Source: JADKAV01 sp037046735 (GTDB lineage Bacteria > Actinomycetota > Actinomycetes > S36-B12 > UBA10799). From it: a stretch of DNA of 64,000 nt. The position numbers and the translations under genes are program-made. The notes beneath the pieces were generated by a model. The model did no database searches. It was not told where the DNA came from and saw only the letters and a program-made list of their open reading frames with translations. The stretch is from the NCBI GenBank assembly GCA_037046735.1, contig JBAOHC010000027.1:744001-808000 (forward strand), read 5' to 3'. Shown here in pieces: positions 45,401 to 54,345 of the stretch (position 1 is its first letter; every line of letters begins with the position of its first letter).

Positions 45401-45653
45401 ACAACGCCGTGCCCGCGGCAGCAGCCCTTCGGCGGCCGTGCGGGCCGCGCAGTTCCAGCATTGGCAGCCGACCTACGGGGCCGACCGCGACGCGCCGGAG
45501 ATCGTCGCCCTGTGGGGCGCGGAGGCCGGGATCGATGTTCTGCTGCGCGAACCGCCCGGCGCCGACGAGAACTGGTTCGACGAGGACACCAGATTCGCCA
45601 TGTTGGCACGCCGGGTCTGGGCGCCGATCATCGCGGCTCGGGAGACCTCATGA
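42402..45653 (+). CDS. recC: RecC, exonuclease V gamma subunit
   Basis: About 1083 residues. I place the start at the TTG at 42402, just before HVHRSERTDTLLVGLAELL, which is the usual RecC opening; an open frame extends upstream but is not family-like. Recognisable features include LEVLTAQAGIRWGLDAEHR, VICLVGMDDAVFPR and DDRTNQPRPPCVPLSDL. RecC recognises Chi and holds the 5' tail in the RecBCD complex; its helicase core is inactivated, as expected. The stop overlaps recB as ATGA, giving the order recC-recB-recD in one operon. Confidence 0.9.
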   Translation: MGVHVHRSERTDTLLVGLAELLRTVPDDPFTPDIVAVPTPGIERFISQGLGLHLGTSPGLTDGVCANVLFPSPSAVIDGVIAQTSGIPRDVDPWLAQRLVWPLLAVIDAALDEPWCEAPRRYLAGPRVDRRFAFASRLAGLFTAYSAQRPDLLLAWAAGHDDVDPDLAWQPQLWRRLREQIGTPSPAERLHSACAAITEGPHLIDLPQRLSIFGTSRLPSKHLQVLGALGVHRDVHLWLADASPASWNQLPPPPKTRRRADTSVSTVVHPLLRSLGRDARELRMRLSFDTDEYLPAPLSATSLLGRLQHQIRDNTAPLPASLEPADRSITVHACHGQPRQAEVIREVVLGLLESDPTLQARDILVMCPDLDAFAPLLSAAFTAADTTASLRVRIADRTPEQSNEVLAALAALLDLVTGRAELSALLDFAGREPVSMKFTFDEDALERLEVLTAQAGIRWGLDAEHRCDYQLQVSTGTWSWGLDRLLLGAALSEEGLPLLAGVLPVDDVQSADIALVGRLAELVNRLQQVRTTLRGRHPIEAWRRILADIVDDFMHVVGPDAWQVPNALGALAGLTDTAGPYATTVTLSLADIRWLLRALLTGRPTRSNFRSGDLTVCGLAPMRSVPHRVICLVGMDDAVFPRSLTPDGDDALARDPHLGERDVHSEDRQVLLDAIMAAVDHLVITYTGADDRTNQPRPPCVPLSDLLDTLDTMTHGAAREQLRITHPLQPFDARNFTGGTLGQPGPFSHDVGALAAARQAVRPRHPAPSLLVTQIADVTITDLSPRELGTFLCSPIATFVRSRLGISLRGEDDPPPEQIPIALDGLGRWQVGERALRLLNRGEPVAAVAAAERARGQLPPGALGVEVLTEVGRDASGVASRYAALRSGDPRQVGVDIDTGNGVRIVGAVPDVYGQHLVRATFSKSKPRDELRLWPDLLALAVTDPQSRWQAHMVTKNGGVTLTAPPAPEALEILVSLIDLYRAGLRSPLPLPAATSHSYAQRRARGSSPSAAVRAAQFQHWQPTYGADRDAPEIVALWGAEAGIDVLLREPPGADENWFDEDTRFAMLARRVWAPIIAARETS

Positions 45654-48600
45654 GCCGATCCCTGCCCTTCGATCCGCTCGCCGCGCTGCCCACGGGGACC
45701 ACCTTGCTGGAGGCCAGTGCCGGCACGGGCAAGACGTACACCATCGCCGCGCTGGCCACCCGCTACATCGCCGAGGGCATCACCACCATCGACGAGATGC
45801 TCATCATCACGTTCGGTCGAAGCGCCACCCGCGAGTTGCGGGAACGGGTGCGGGAATCGCTGACCCGCGCCCGCGATGCCCTGCGGTCCGGGACACCGCA
45901 GACCGACGTCGTCATCCAGCAACTGCTCAGCCTCCCCCAGCAGGAGCGACAGGCGGCCGCCGATCGCCTGGCCCGCGCCGTGGCCGACTTCGACGCAGGA
46001 ACTATCGCTACCACCCACCAGTTCTGCATGCACGCGCTGGCGGGCCTGGGGATCATCGCCGACACCGACCCGGGCGAAGTGTTCGTCGAGAGCATCACCG
46101 ACCTGATCGACGAGGTGGTCGACGACTTCTACGTGCGCAAATACGGCGGCCCCCCGGCAGGCGAGGCGCGGATCCCCTACGACGAGGCCAAGCGACTGGC
46201 CCGCGCGGCAGTCGGTGACCCACAGGCAGCACTGGACGCCGGCCCGGTCGAGGCCACGACGATCCAGGCGACCAGGCTCGCCTTCGCACAGGCGGTTCGC
46301 AATGAGGTCCTGCGTCGCCGCCGCGCCCGCCGACTGGTCACCTTCGACGATCTGGTGCTGCGCCTGCAGGACGCCCTCGCCGACGACAATGCCCGGCAGC
46401 GGCTGCGGGAGAACTACCAGGTCGTGCTGGTTGATGAGTTCCAGGACACCGACCCGGCCCAGTGGAGCATCCTGCGCCACGCGTTCCACGGCCACCGGAC
46501 GTTGATACTGATCGGGGACCCGAAACAGGCCATTTACGCCTTCCGCGGGGCTGATGTGTTCAGCTACCTCGACGCCGCGGGGCACGCCGATCACCATGCC
46601 ACTCTGCCCACGAACTGGCGCAGCGACGCCGCAGTGGTCAAGGGGGTCGAGGCGATGCTCGGCGGGTTGGAGTTGGGTGATACCCGGATCACGGTGCATC
46701 CGGTCGGAAGTTCCCATCCGCACCCTCGAATCGTCGGGATCCCAGGTGATGCGCGGGTGCGATTGCGGACGCTGTGTCCGGAAGAGCCGCCGGGTGTCGG
46801 CGTGCAGCGCAAAGCCGTGGCAGCCGACGTCGCCGCTGACATCGTGGACCTGCTCAGCGGGCCGGTCCGGCTGAACACCGAAGCGGGCATCCGGCCCGTC
46901 GCCGCTGGTGACATCGCCGTCCTGGTGGGCACGCACCGGCAGGCTGCCAGCGTTCACGATGCGCTCACCGCGGCCGGTGTGCCCGTGGTCGTGAACTCGG
47001 CCAGTAGCGTCTTCGCGACTCCGGCCGCAGCCCAGTGGGCGACGCTGCTGGCCGCGATGTTGCGCCCCCGCGGGGCGGCATTACGCGATGTGGCGTTGAC
47101 CGACTTCCTGGGCCATACACCGCAGGAACTCGCCAGCGCGGGCGAGCTGACGGACGCGGTCGTGGCCTGGCAGGTGCGTGGCTGGGCGCAGGTCCTGCGC
47201 GAGGGCAGCGTGGCCCAACTCGTGGTGGCGATGGAGCAGGACGGCCTCGCGGCTCGGGTGCTGTCACGCACCGGCGGGGAGCGCGACCTGACCGACCTAC
47301 GCCATGTGGCCGGCGCGTTGCACGCCCATCACCGTCGCACGCGCACCGGCCTGGTGGGCCTGGCCGACTGGCTGACCGACCAGATCCGCCGCGCCAGCGA
47401 GGTCGAACGCGAACCCACCAGCGAGTTGACCCGCCGCTTGGAGACGGATGCGCAGGCAGTGCAGGTGCTCACCGTGCACACCAGTAAGGGCCTGGAGTTC
47501 CCCGTGGCCTATGTGCCGTTCGCGTGGGACCGGGGCAAGCCTGGGGACCAAGGTCCCATCCGCTGCCACGACAGCGCCGGTCGGCGAGTCCTCGATGTGC
47601 GTGGAGAAGGCGCCGTGGGCCGGGACGCGCTGATCGCGGCGCGGGACACCGAGGAGGCCGCGGAGAGTCTGCGCCAGTTGTATGTCGCGCTGACCCGGGC
47701 CAGCAGTCTGCTCGTGGTGCATTGGGCGTCCAGCAAGCAGAACACCCGGTTCTCGCCGCTGCACAGGGCGCTGAGCGCACAAGTCAGCGGCGACACGGTG
47801 CCCGCGCCCGGCTACTCGGTGGCGGATCCCCCTGCGATCGCGTCCCCCTGGGTGCTGCTGGAACCCGTCACAGCCGTGACACCCCGCCGATGGAAGCCCA
47901 CGGTGCCAGTCCTGCCAGAGCTGGCCGCGGCACCGTTCACCCGCATCCTCGACACGACCTGGCGTCGCACCTCGTATTCGGGGCTGACCCGCACGGTGCA
48001 TGAGGCGGAACGCACTCCCAGCAGTTTCCGCGACGACGAGCCCGACGAGGTGCTCGACGAGCCGGTCGCGGCGGATCCCGCCACCGACCTCCGGTCTCCC
48101 TTCGCCGATCTGCCCGCCGGGGCCGCGTTCGGCACGCTCGTACACGCCGTGCTGGAGGCCGTGGACACCGGTGCTCCCGACCTGCCCGCCGAAATCGCCG
48201 CGCGCTGCCAGGAACAGCTGATCTGGCATCCAGTCCCCGGAGCGACCCTCGACGTGCTGGCCTCGGCAGTGCTGGCAGCGATGGTGACCCCCTTGGGTCC
48301 GCTGGCCGACAATCGCACTCTGGGCGCCATCGCCCCCGCAGACCGCCTGCCGGAACTGGACTTCGAGTACCCGATGGGTGGCAACGCGATGCCGACACTG
48401 GGCGGCCTGGCGGCCCTGCTGCGGCGCCACCTGCCGGCTGACGATCCCCTCGCACCGTACGCCGACCGCTTGGAGCACGACGGGCTGGGCACGTCGACGT
48501 TGGTCGGGTATCTCAGCGGCAGCATCGATGCCGTGCTACGGGTATCCGGCCGCCGATTCCTCGTCGTCGACTACAAGACGAACCTGCTGCGAGAACCCAC

Positions 48601-48895
48601 GTCGCCCGGCGTCGAAGGCCTCGTCAGCGGCTACCGGCCGCCCCGCCTGGCAACCGCGATGATGGAGGCTCACTACCCGCTGCAGGCGCTGCTCTACAGC
48701 GCGGCGCTGCACCGCTACCTGCGCTGGCGGCTCCCGGACTACGACCCGACGACCGACTTCGGCGGGGTGCTGTACCTGTTCGTCCGCGGCATGGCCGGCC
48801 CCGAGACGCCCGACGGGTGCGGGGTGTTCTCCTGGCGGCCACCCGCAGGCCTCGTGGTGGAACTGTCCGAGTTGTTGGATGGCGGGTCGAGATGA
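45650..48895 (+). CDS. recB: RecB, exonuclease V beta subunit (helicase-nuclease)
   Basis: 1081 residues from the ATG at 45650, overlapping the recC stop. UvrD/Rep-type helicase: Walker A EASAGTGKTYT (21-31), the DEFQDTDPAQW motif II, PKQAIYAFRGADVFSY, and VLTVHTSKGLEFPVAY plus LYVALTRASSLLVVHW motifs V/VI. The C-terminal nuclease domain carries RFLVVDYKTNLL with the D-YK catalytic core. It unwinds and degrades double-strand ends and loads RecA after Chi. Confidence 0.95.
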   Translation: MSRSLPFDPLAALPTGTTLLEASAGTGKTYTIAALATRYIAEGITTIDEMLIITFGRSATRELRERVRESLTRARDALRSGTPQTDVVIQQLLSLPQQERQAAADRLARAVADFDAGTIATTHQFCMHALAGLGIIADTDPGEVFVESITDLIDEVVDDFYVRKYGGPPAGEARIPYDEAKRLARAAVGDPQAALDAGPVEATTIQATRLAFAQAVRNEVLRRRRARRLVTFDDLVLRLQDALADDNARQRLRENYQVVLVDEFQDTDPAQWSILRHAFHGHRTLILIGDPKQAIYAFRGADVFSYLDAAGHADHHATLPTNWRSDAAVVKGVEAMLGGLELGDTRITVHPVGSSHPHPRIVGIPGDARVRLRTLCPEEPPGVGVQRKAVAADVAADIVDLLSGPVRLNTEAGIRPVAAGDIAVLVGTHRQAASVHDALTAAGVPVVVNSASSVFATPAAAQWATLLAAMLRPRGAALRDVALTDFLGHTPQELASAGELTDAVVAWQVRGWAQVLREGSVAQLVVAMEQDGLAARVLSRTGGERDLTDLRHVAGALHAHHRRTRTGLVGLADWLTDQIRRASEVEREPTSELTRRLETDAQAVQVLTVHTSKGLEFPVAYVPFAWDRGKPGDQGPIRCHDSAGRRVLDVRGEGAVGRDALIAARDTEEAAESLRQLYVALTRASSLLVVHWASSKQNTRFSPLHRALSAQVSGDTVPAPGYSVADPPAIASPWVLLEPVTAVTPRRWKPTVPVLPELAAAPFTRILDTTWRRTSYSGLTRTVHEAERTPSSFRDDEPDEVLDEPVAADPATDLRSPFADLPAGAAFGTLVHAVLEAVDTGAPDLPAEIAARCQEQLIWHPVPGATLDVLASAVLAAMVTPLGPLADNRTLGAIAPADRLPELDFEYPMGGNAMPTLGGLAALLRRHLPADDPLAPYADRLEHDGLGTSTLVGYLSGSIDAVLRVSGRRFLVVDYKTNLLREPTSPGVEGLVSGYRPPRLATAMMEAHYPLQALLYSAALHRYLRWRLPDYDPTTDFGGVLYLFVRGMAGPETPDGCGVFSWRPPAGLVVELSELLDGGSR

Positions 48896-50706
48896 GTGAC
48901 CTCACACGGCTGCCGACCGGCGCCCTGCAGCCCTTCCACGAAGCCGGCATTCTCGGGGTTGCTGATGTCCATGTGGCTGCCGCACTGACGCGGATGACCG
49001 GCGGCGGCCTGGACAACACCGATGACGTTGCCGTGGCTCTCGCAGTCGCCCTGTGCGTGCGGGCCCTGCGCGCAGGATCGGTGTGCGTGGACCTCAGCGC
49101 CGACCCGAGCGGGTGGGTTCCCGAGTCGGAACAGGACGAGGAGCCGGTGCTGCCCTGGCCTGAAGCACAAGCCTGGGTGTCCGCCGTCCAGAACCATGCC
49201 CTGGTGTCAACCGATCGCAGCGACACCCCGCTGCGCCTGGTGGGCGACCGGCTGTACCTGCAGCGCTATTGGCAGGACGAGGAGTTGATCCGCACGGCCA
49301 TGCGACGGCGTGCCCGGTTGCTGCCGGTGGCTTCCGCAGGGTTGGCCGACGGCCTGGCCCGCCTCTTCCCCAGCGCCGAGCCCGATCGCCAGCGGCTCGC
49401 CGCCGCCACTGCAGCGCTACGCCAGGTGACGATCGTGGCCGGTGGCCCGGGCACCGGCAAGACCACGACCGTGGCGGCCATCGTGGCGTTGCTGCGCGAA
49501 GTGGGAGCAGTATCGACCGTCGCCCTGGCCGCCCCCACGGGCAAGGCCGCGGCCCGCCTGCAAGAGGCGGTGGCGCAGGCAGTGGCCGGCATGAGCCAGG
49601 CGGATGCCGACCGGGTGGGCGATCTGACGGCCTCGACGCTGCACCGGCTGCTGGGGTGGCGACCCGACGCGTTGGGCCGATTCCGCCATGACCGCGCGAA
49701 CCCGCTGCCGCAGGATCTGGTCATTGTGGATGAGACCTCGATGGTGTCCCTGCCGATGATGGCCCGCCTGCTGGAGGCGGTGCGCGCCGACGCCCGCCTC
49801 GTTCTCGTCGGTGACCCCGATCAGCTGGCGTCCATCGACGCCGGCGCCGTCTTGGGAGACCTCGTCGCGGCCCCGGGTGCCGCCGATCCCACCGATCTGA
49901 CCTCGGCACTGAGCACGGTGTGCCCGGCGCAGGTCGACGCCGTGGCTCGCGCAGCCGCCACGGGTGTCGTCGTGCTGGACCACAACTACCGATTCGATGG
50001 TGGGATCGCCGCCCTGGCCGCATCCATCAAGGCCGGCGATCCCACCGCGGTCCTTGACGTCCTGCAGGGAGGGCACAACGACGTGGAGTTCGTCGGTCCT
50101 GACGAGATCGACGGCGCCCGCAACGATGTGGTCCAGCAGGCGGACCGTGTCCTCACGGCCGCCTGGGACGGCGACGCCGCGGCGGCCTTGACAGCCCTCG
50201 ACCGGCACCGGGTGTTGTGCGCCCACCGGGAGGGACCCTTCGGAGTCGGCCACTGGGACGACCTCATCGACCAGTGGACCCAGCACCTCCTGAGCCGGCC
50301 GAGCCCCGGTGACCCCTGGTACGTGGGACGGCCCCTGCTCGTGACTGCCAATGACTACCCGTCCGGGCTGTACAACGGCGACACCGGAGTGGTCGTCGCG
50401 GAAGGCGCTGAGATGCGCGCGGCATTCGCACGCTCCGGTGGCATCGCGGTGCTGCCTGTCACCCGGCTGGACACGGTGACGGTGACGACTCTGCGCGCCA
50501 TGACCATTCACCGTGGACAGGGCAGCCAGTTCGACACCGTCACCGTGGTGCTCCCACCGGCCGATTCACCCCTGCTGACGCGGGAGTTGTTGTACACCGC
50601 TGTCACCCGCGCCCGTTCGAAGATCCGCGTGATCGGCTCTGAGGAGGCCGTGCGGGCAGGAGTGGAGCGGTTGGTGCGCCGGGCCAGCGGCCTGCGCGGT
50701 GACTGA
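48892..50706 (+). CDS. recD: RecD, exonuclease V alpha subunit
   Basis: 604 residues from the ATG at 48892, overlapping the recB stop by ATGA. Helicase motifs: Walker A GGPGTGKTTT (184-193), LAAPTGKAAARL (Ia), TLHRLLGW, VDETSMVSLPMM (II), VGDPDQLASIDAG (III) and TIHRGQGSQFDTVTVVL with ELLYTAVTRARSKIRV (V/VI). It is the fast 5'-3' motor of RecBCD. The three overlapping genes guarantee coupled expression. Confidence 0.95.
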   Translation: MSDLTRLPTGALQPFHEAGILGVADVHVAAALTRMTGGGLDNTDDVAVALAVALCVRALRAGSVCVDLSADPSGWVPESEQDEEPVLPWPEAQAWVSAVQNHALVSTDRSDTPLRLVGDRLYLQRYWQDEELIRTAMRRRARLLPVASAGLADGLARLFPSAEPDRQRLAAATAALRQVTIVAGGPGTGKTTTVAAIVALLREVGAVSTVALAAPTGKAAARLQEAVAQAVAGMSQADADRVGDLTASTLHRLLGWRPDALGRFRHDRANPLPQDLVIVDETSMVSLPMMARLLEAVRADARLVLVGDPDQLASIDAGAVLGDLVAAPGAADPTDLTSALSTVCPAQVDAVARAAATGVVVLDHNYRFDGGIAALAASIKAGDPTAVLDVLQGGHNDVEFVGPDEIDGARNDVVQQADRVLTAAWDGDAAAALTALDRHRVLCAHREGPFGVGHWDDLIDQWTQHLLSRPSPGDPWYVGRPLLVTANDYPSGLYNGDTGVVVAEGAEMRAAFARSGGIAVLPVTRLDTVTVTTLRAMTIHRGQGSQFDTVTVVLPPADSPLLTRELLYTAVTRARSKIRVIGSEEAVRAGVERLVRRASGLRGD

Positions 50707-50768
50707 CGTGCCAGACCACCCTGCTTGCCGCCCGCCCACCGCCTACCCTGATACCGGGAGGCGCACAT

Positions 50769-52325
50769 ATGCGCACAACTGGGCAGCGGCTCGCGGGGCC
50801 GCAGCGACGCCTCGTCATCGGGGTCTGCATCGCGGCCGGGGCGGCGTACATGCAGCCGGCGACCTACAACTACATCGTCACCCCGATACTCGTCACGTTC
50901 GATGCGGGGAACTCCGCGGCCGCGGGTCTGCGCGAGGCTCCCAGCGTCGCCTCCCTGCTGGTCATCTTCTTGACCGCTGTGCTGGCCGAACGGTTCGGAG
51001 CGCGCCGGGTCGTCAGCGTCGGCGCCGTCGTACTGGTGCTCGGTTCGTTGGTGGTCGCAGTCGCCCCCCTGCTCACGGTCGCCATCGCGGGGCTGGCTCT
51101 GCAGGCGGTCGGTGCGACCGTGCTGCTCGTCGTACCGCTGGCCACCATCGCCGCCAGCTTGCGGGACCCGGGGACCCGAGCCAGCGGGTTCGCCATCTTC
51201 TCCATGGTCAGCCCGCTGGTGTTCGTGGCTCTGCCCGTACTCACCGCCTTGCTGATGGAGCGCTACTCGTGGCGTGTCGTGGCCTTCACCTGGGCCGTCG
51301 GCGGGGGCGTCGCCCTGCTCGCCGGCCGCTGGGCGCTGAGCGCCGATCCCGGGAATCGAGGCAGCCACGAATTGCTGACGCCAGCGCTGGCCGGCGTGCT
51401 GTGTGTGGGCCTGGTGCAACTGGCCTCCCACATCGAATTGTCGATGCTGACCGCGGTCCGAGCAGCGATCACCGTCACGGCTGCCCTCGGCCTCTTCGTC
51501 GCGCTGCGCAGGGCGCACCGGCCATCGCTGAACACCGCGATCCTGCATGGCCGCGGGATGCTGCTGGTGCTCACCGTCGTGGCTCTGTGGTGCTTCACGC
51601 AACTCTGGTACTACATGACACTGGCCTACGAATACGTGTTCGGTCTCAGTGTGCTGATCACCGCTGCGCTGATGGTTCCGGCGCAAGCGTCGGCCGCGAT
51701 CGGCGCTCATGTCGCAGGCCGGCTGGTACGTCGGCGCGGGATCACCGCCACGGGGTGCGGCTTGCTCATGGTGACCGGCGCCGCGATGGCGCTGAGCACC
51801 GTCCTGGGCCTCGACTCGCCACTGTGGTGGCCCGTCTTCGTCACGTCCCTGTACAGCTTCGCAGCGGTGGCCGCCGGCGTGCCCATCACGAATGCGGTGA
51901 TGGATGGCGCCGACGCCGGGGATGAGGCGGGTGCGTCGGCCTATCGGCAGGCCGCCATCAGCGTGGGGACGGCGGTGGGCATCGCCCTTACCTCAGCGCT
52001 GGTGATGGCAACCTTCACATCGTCCTTGACCACCCAGCTGCAGACGCAGGGCCTGGACAATGCGACCGCCAACCAGATCGCCGTCGACCTGCGCAGTGGT
52101 GTCGGCGTGCAGCAGGAATCGGTCACGTACGCCGTCGGGATCGACGACGTGCAGGACATCGACGATGCCCAGAAGCAGGCGTACCTTGCCGCCATCGACA
52201 CCCAGGGCTGGACCGGGGCGGTCGCCAGTGTGCTCACCGCAGGGCTGTTCTGGGTCGGACGCCGACGCACCGACCAGCAACCGCATCCAGCGAGCGTGGT
52301 TGGAGCCGTTCGACCCCCGAGCTAG
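50769..52325 (+). CDS. MFS transporter (DHA2-like)
   Basis: A 518-residue membrane protein with about 14 hydrophobic segments, as in drug/H+ antiporters of 14-helix type. The cytoplasmic loop 2-3 motif is AERFGARRVVS, and an acidic, hydrophilic stretch (residues 440-490, containing DDVQDIDDAQKQAYL) precedes the last helix, a feature of DHA2 exporters. An efflux role is likely; the substrate is unknown. It follows recD by 62 nt and may be independently transcribed. Confidence 0.85.
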   Translation: MRTTGQRLAGPQRRLVIGVCIAAGAAYMQPATYNYIVTPILVTFDAGNSAAAGLREAPSVASLLVIFLTAVLAERFGARRVVSVGAVVLVLGSLVVAVAPLLTVAIAGLALQAVGATVLLVVPLATIAASLRDPGTRASGFAIFSMVSPLVFVALPVLTALLMERYSWRVVAFTWAVGGGVALLAGRWALSADPGNRGSHELLTPALAGVLCVGLVQLASHIELSMLTAVRAAITVTAALGLFVALRRAHRPSLNTAILHGRGMLLVLTVVALWCFTQLWYYMTLAYEYVFGLSVLITAALMVPAQASAAIGAHVAGRLVRRRGITATGCGLLMVTGAAMALSTVLGLDSPLWWPVFVTSLYSFAAVAAGVPITNAVMDGADAGDEAGASAYRQAAISVGTAVGIALTSALVMATFTSSLTTQLQTQGLDNATANQIAVDLRSGVGVQQESVTYAVGIDDVQDIDDAQKQAYLAAIDTQGWTGAVASVLTAGLFWVGRRRTDQQPHPASVVGAVRPPS

Positions 52326-52372
52326 ATCACTGCTGCGCACCACCGGCACCGGCCGGCGCTACCTTGAGACCC

Positions 52373-53467
52373 ATGACACAACGCACGATCACGGTCCTCG
52401 GCGGTGGCAACGGGGGACGCACAGCAGCGGCCGAGTTCGGGATCGCCGGCCACACGGTGACCCTCTGGGAGGTGCCGGCGTTCGCCGATGGACTCGCGGC
52501 CATCGCGGCATCGGGCCGCATTGAAGCGAACGGGAAGATCCAGGGCAGCGCCCCGGTGCGGGTGGAGAGCGATCTCGCGACAGCCGTCGCCGGCTCCGAG
52601 GCCATCTTCGTCGTCATCCCGACGAACCACCAACTCACCCTGGCAGGCCTGCTCGCTCCCCACCTGCGCGACGGGATGAACCTGGTCTTGATGCCCGGTT
52701 CGCTGGGTTCCCTGGCGGTCGCGCACTTCCTGACTGAGAACGGGGTCAGCGCCGACGTCACCGTCTCGGAGATCGCCGCGCTGCCGTATGCAACCCGGAT
52801 CACGGGCCCGACCCAGGTCACGGTCTTCGGTCGGCGCAAGATCGTCTCGGTCGGCACCTTCCCCGCAGTGCACAGCGACCGGGTGGCCGCTGTCCTCGAC
52901 GACCTCTACCCGGGCATCGAAGTGATGCCGAACGTGCTGGCCGCCGGGCTGAGCAACCCGAACCCAACCCTGCACTGCCTCGGGGTGCTGATGTCTGCCA
53001 GCCGCATCGAATACAGCCACGGCGAGTTCTACTACTACGAGGAGGGCATGACCCCGCATGTCTGCCAGGCCATCGAGGCGATCGACGCCGAACGGTTGGC
53101 CATCGGCCGCGCCCTTGGGATCGACCTGCTCAGTCTGCGCGACACCTACGCCGTCATGGGTTACGGCCCCAGCGGGGACACCTTCTGGTCGGTCATCCGG
53201 GGGGTCTCGGCGCTGACCGGCATCAAGGGCCCGATGCAGATCGACTCCCGCTACCTCACCGAAGACGTGCCGGTGGGCCTGACCATCTACTCCCAACTCG
53301 GTCGGCAGGTAGGTGTCGCTCCCGTCCTCATGGAGTCAGTCATCCACCTCAGCGGCGCCCTGCTCGGCACCGACTTCGCCCAGGATCGCCGCACGGCTGC
53401 GAGTTGCGGGATCGCGGGGCTGGATGCGCCCGGTCTGCTCGAATTCGTGGCGACCGGACGCCGCTGA
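52373..53467 (+). CDS. NAD/NADP octopine/nopaline dehydrogenase-family protein
   Basis: 364 residues from the ATG at 52373. The Rossmann motif ITVLGGGNGGRTAAAEFGIAG is followed by the opine-dehydrogenase domain: NPNPTLHCLGVLMSASRIEY, FYYYEEGMTPHVCQ and AIEAIDAERLAIGRALGI. It would catalyse reductive condensation of an amino acid with a 2-oxo acid or a related NAD(P)-dependent step. No nicotianamine-synthase gene is next to it, so opine metallophore biosynthesis is not supported; the adjoining MFS exporter could be a partner. Confidence 0.88.
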   Translation: MTQRTITVLGGGNGGRTAAAEFGIAGHTVTLWEVPAFADGLAAIAASGRIEANGKIQGSAPVRVESDLATAVAGSEAIFVVIPTNHQLTLAGLLAPHLRDGMNLVLMPGSLGSLAVAHFLTENGVSADVTVSEIAALPYATRITGPTQVTVFGRRKIVSVGTFPAVHSDRVAAVLDDLYPGIEVMPNVLAAGLSNPNPTLHCLGVLMSASRIEYSHGEFYYYEEGMTPHVCQAIEAIDAERLAIGRALGIDLLSLRDTYAVMGYGPSGDTFWSVIRGVSALTGIKGPMQIDSRYLTEDVPVGLTIYSQLGRQVGVAPVLMESVIHLSGALLGTDFAQDRRTAASCGIAGLDAPGLLEFVATGRR

Positions 53468-53514
53468 CACACCCCTGATCTACGGTGGGGTTTCGCCCAC
53501 GCCTAGGAGATCTC

Positions 53515-53967
53515 ATGCACAGCGATGCTGCCACCGTGACCGACTACGTCCTCTCCCTGCCCGAACCCCGGCGCAGCGAGATCGAGCGCACCCTGGAGAT
53601 CGTGCGGCCGGCTCTGCCTGAGGGGTTGGCGGAGAGCATGGACTACGGCATGATCACGTGGTCCGTTCCGCTGACGGTCGAGCCGGACACCTACAACGGC
53701 AAGCCGCTAATGTTCGGTGCTCTCGCCTCGCAGAAGAACACCATCTCGTTGTACCTGATGACGATCTACACCGGCATGCCGATGACCGAGGACGAGTTCC
53801 GCATGCGGTGGGCCGGTCCCAAGAAGTTGAACATGGGCCGTAGTTGTGTGCGCTACAAGGCTGTCGATGACCTCGATGTCCCGCTCATCGTGGAGTCGCT
53901 GCAGGTACCGGTTCAGACGTTCATCGCTGCCGTCAACGAGTCACGCCACACGCGCAGGTCTAAGTAG
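53515..53967 (+). CDS. DUF1801-domain protein
   Basis: 150 residues from the ATG at 53515, with AGGAG upstream. The domain begins VTDYVLSLPEPRRSEIERTLEIVRPALPEG and continues DYGMITWSVPL, then SQKNTISLYLM and GRSCVRYKAVDDLDVPLI, all DUF1801 hallmarks. This fold is YdhG-like and cytoplasmic; function unknown. It may be transcribed with the cupin gene 24 nt downstream. Confidence 0.88.
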   Translation: MHSDAATVTDYVLSLPEPRRSEIERTLEIVRPALPEGLAESMDYGMITWSVPLTVEPDTYNGKPLMFGALASQKNTISLYLMTIYTGMPMTEDEFRMRWAGPKKLNMGRSCVRYKAVDDLDVPLIVESLQVPVQTFIAAVNESRHTRRSK

Positions 53968-53991
53968 GACCGCAGCGCCGATACTAGGACC

Positions 53992-54345
53992 ATGGCAACA
54001 ACACCGACGGACCAGTCGCAGACCCAAACCGGCATCTTCGAGGCGCTACCGATCTCGACCGAGGCCACCACCTCCCGGGTGGTGGTGAACAACGCACTGC
54101 TACGTGTGGTCGTCTTCGCCATGGACGAAGGCCAAGAACTCACCGACCACGCATCCGCCAGGGCCGTTGTGGTGCAGGTGCTCGACGGTGGCATGGACTT
54201 CAGTTACGCAGGGCAGACGCAGGCGCTCACGGCAGGGGACGTGGTGTACCTCGCACCGAACGAGCACCATGCGGTCCTCGCGACCAGCCCCTGCCGCTTC
54301 GCCCTCACCCTGGTGGCAGTCGATGCCGAACAGGGTTCACACTGA
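53992..54345 (+). CDS. Small cupin-fold protein
   Basis: 117 residues. A single cupin barrel is visible: DEGQELTDHASARAVVVQVLDG, then ALTAGDVVYLAPNEHHAVLA, with the histidines (H-AS-A..., EHHAV) in roughly metal-ligand positions. No catalytic function assigned. Its stop overlaps the convergent AHSA1-family gene by 9 bp. Confidence 0.85.
   Translation: MATTPTDQSQTQTGIFEALPISTEATTSRVVVNNALLRVVVFAMDEGQELTDHASARAVVVQVLDGGMDFSYAGQTQALTAGDVVYLAPNEHHAVLATSPCRFALTLVAVDAEQGSH

Noticed and set aside
52373..53467. Opine metallophore biosynthesis locus
   Set aside because: No nicotianamine-synthase-like gene accompanies the opine-dehydrogenase-like gene; the MFS exporter alone is not enough.
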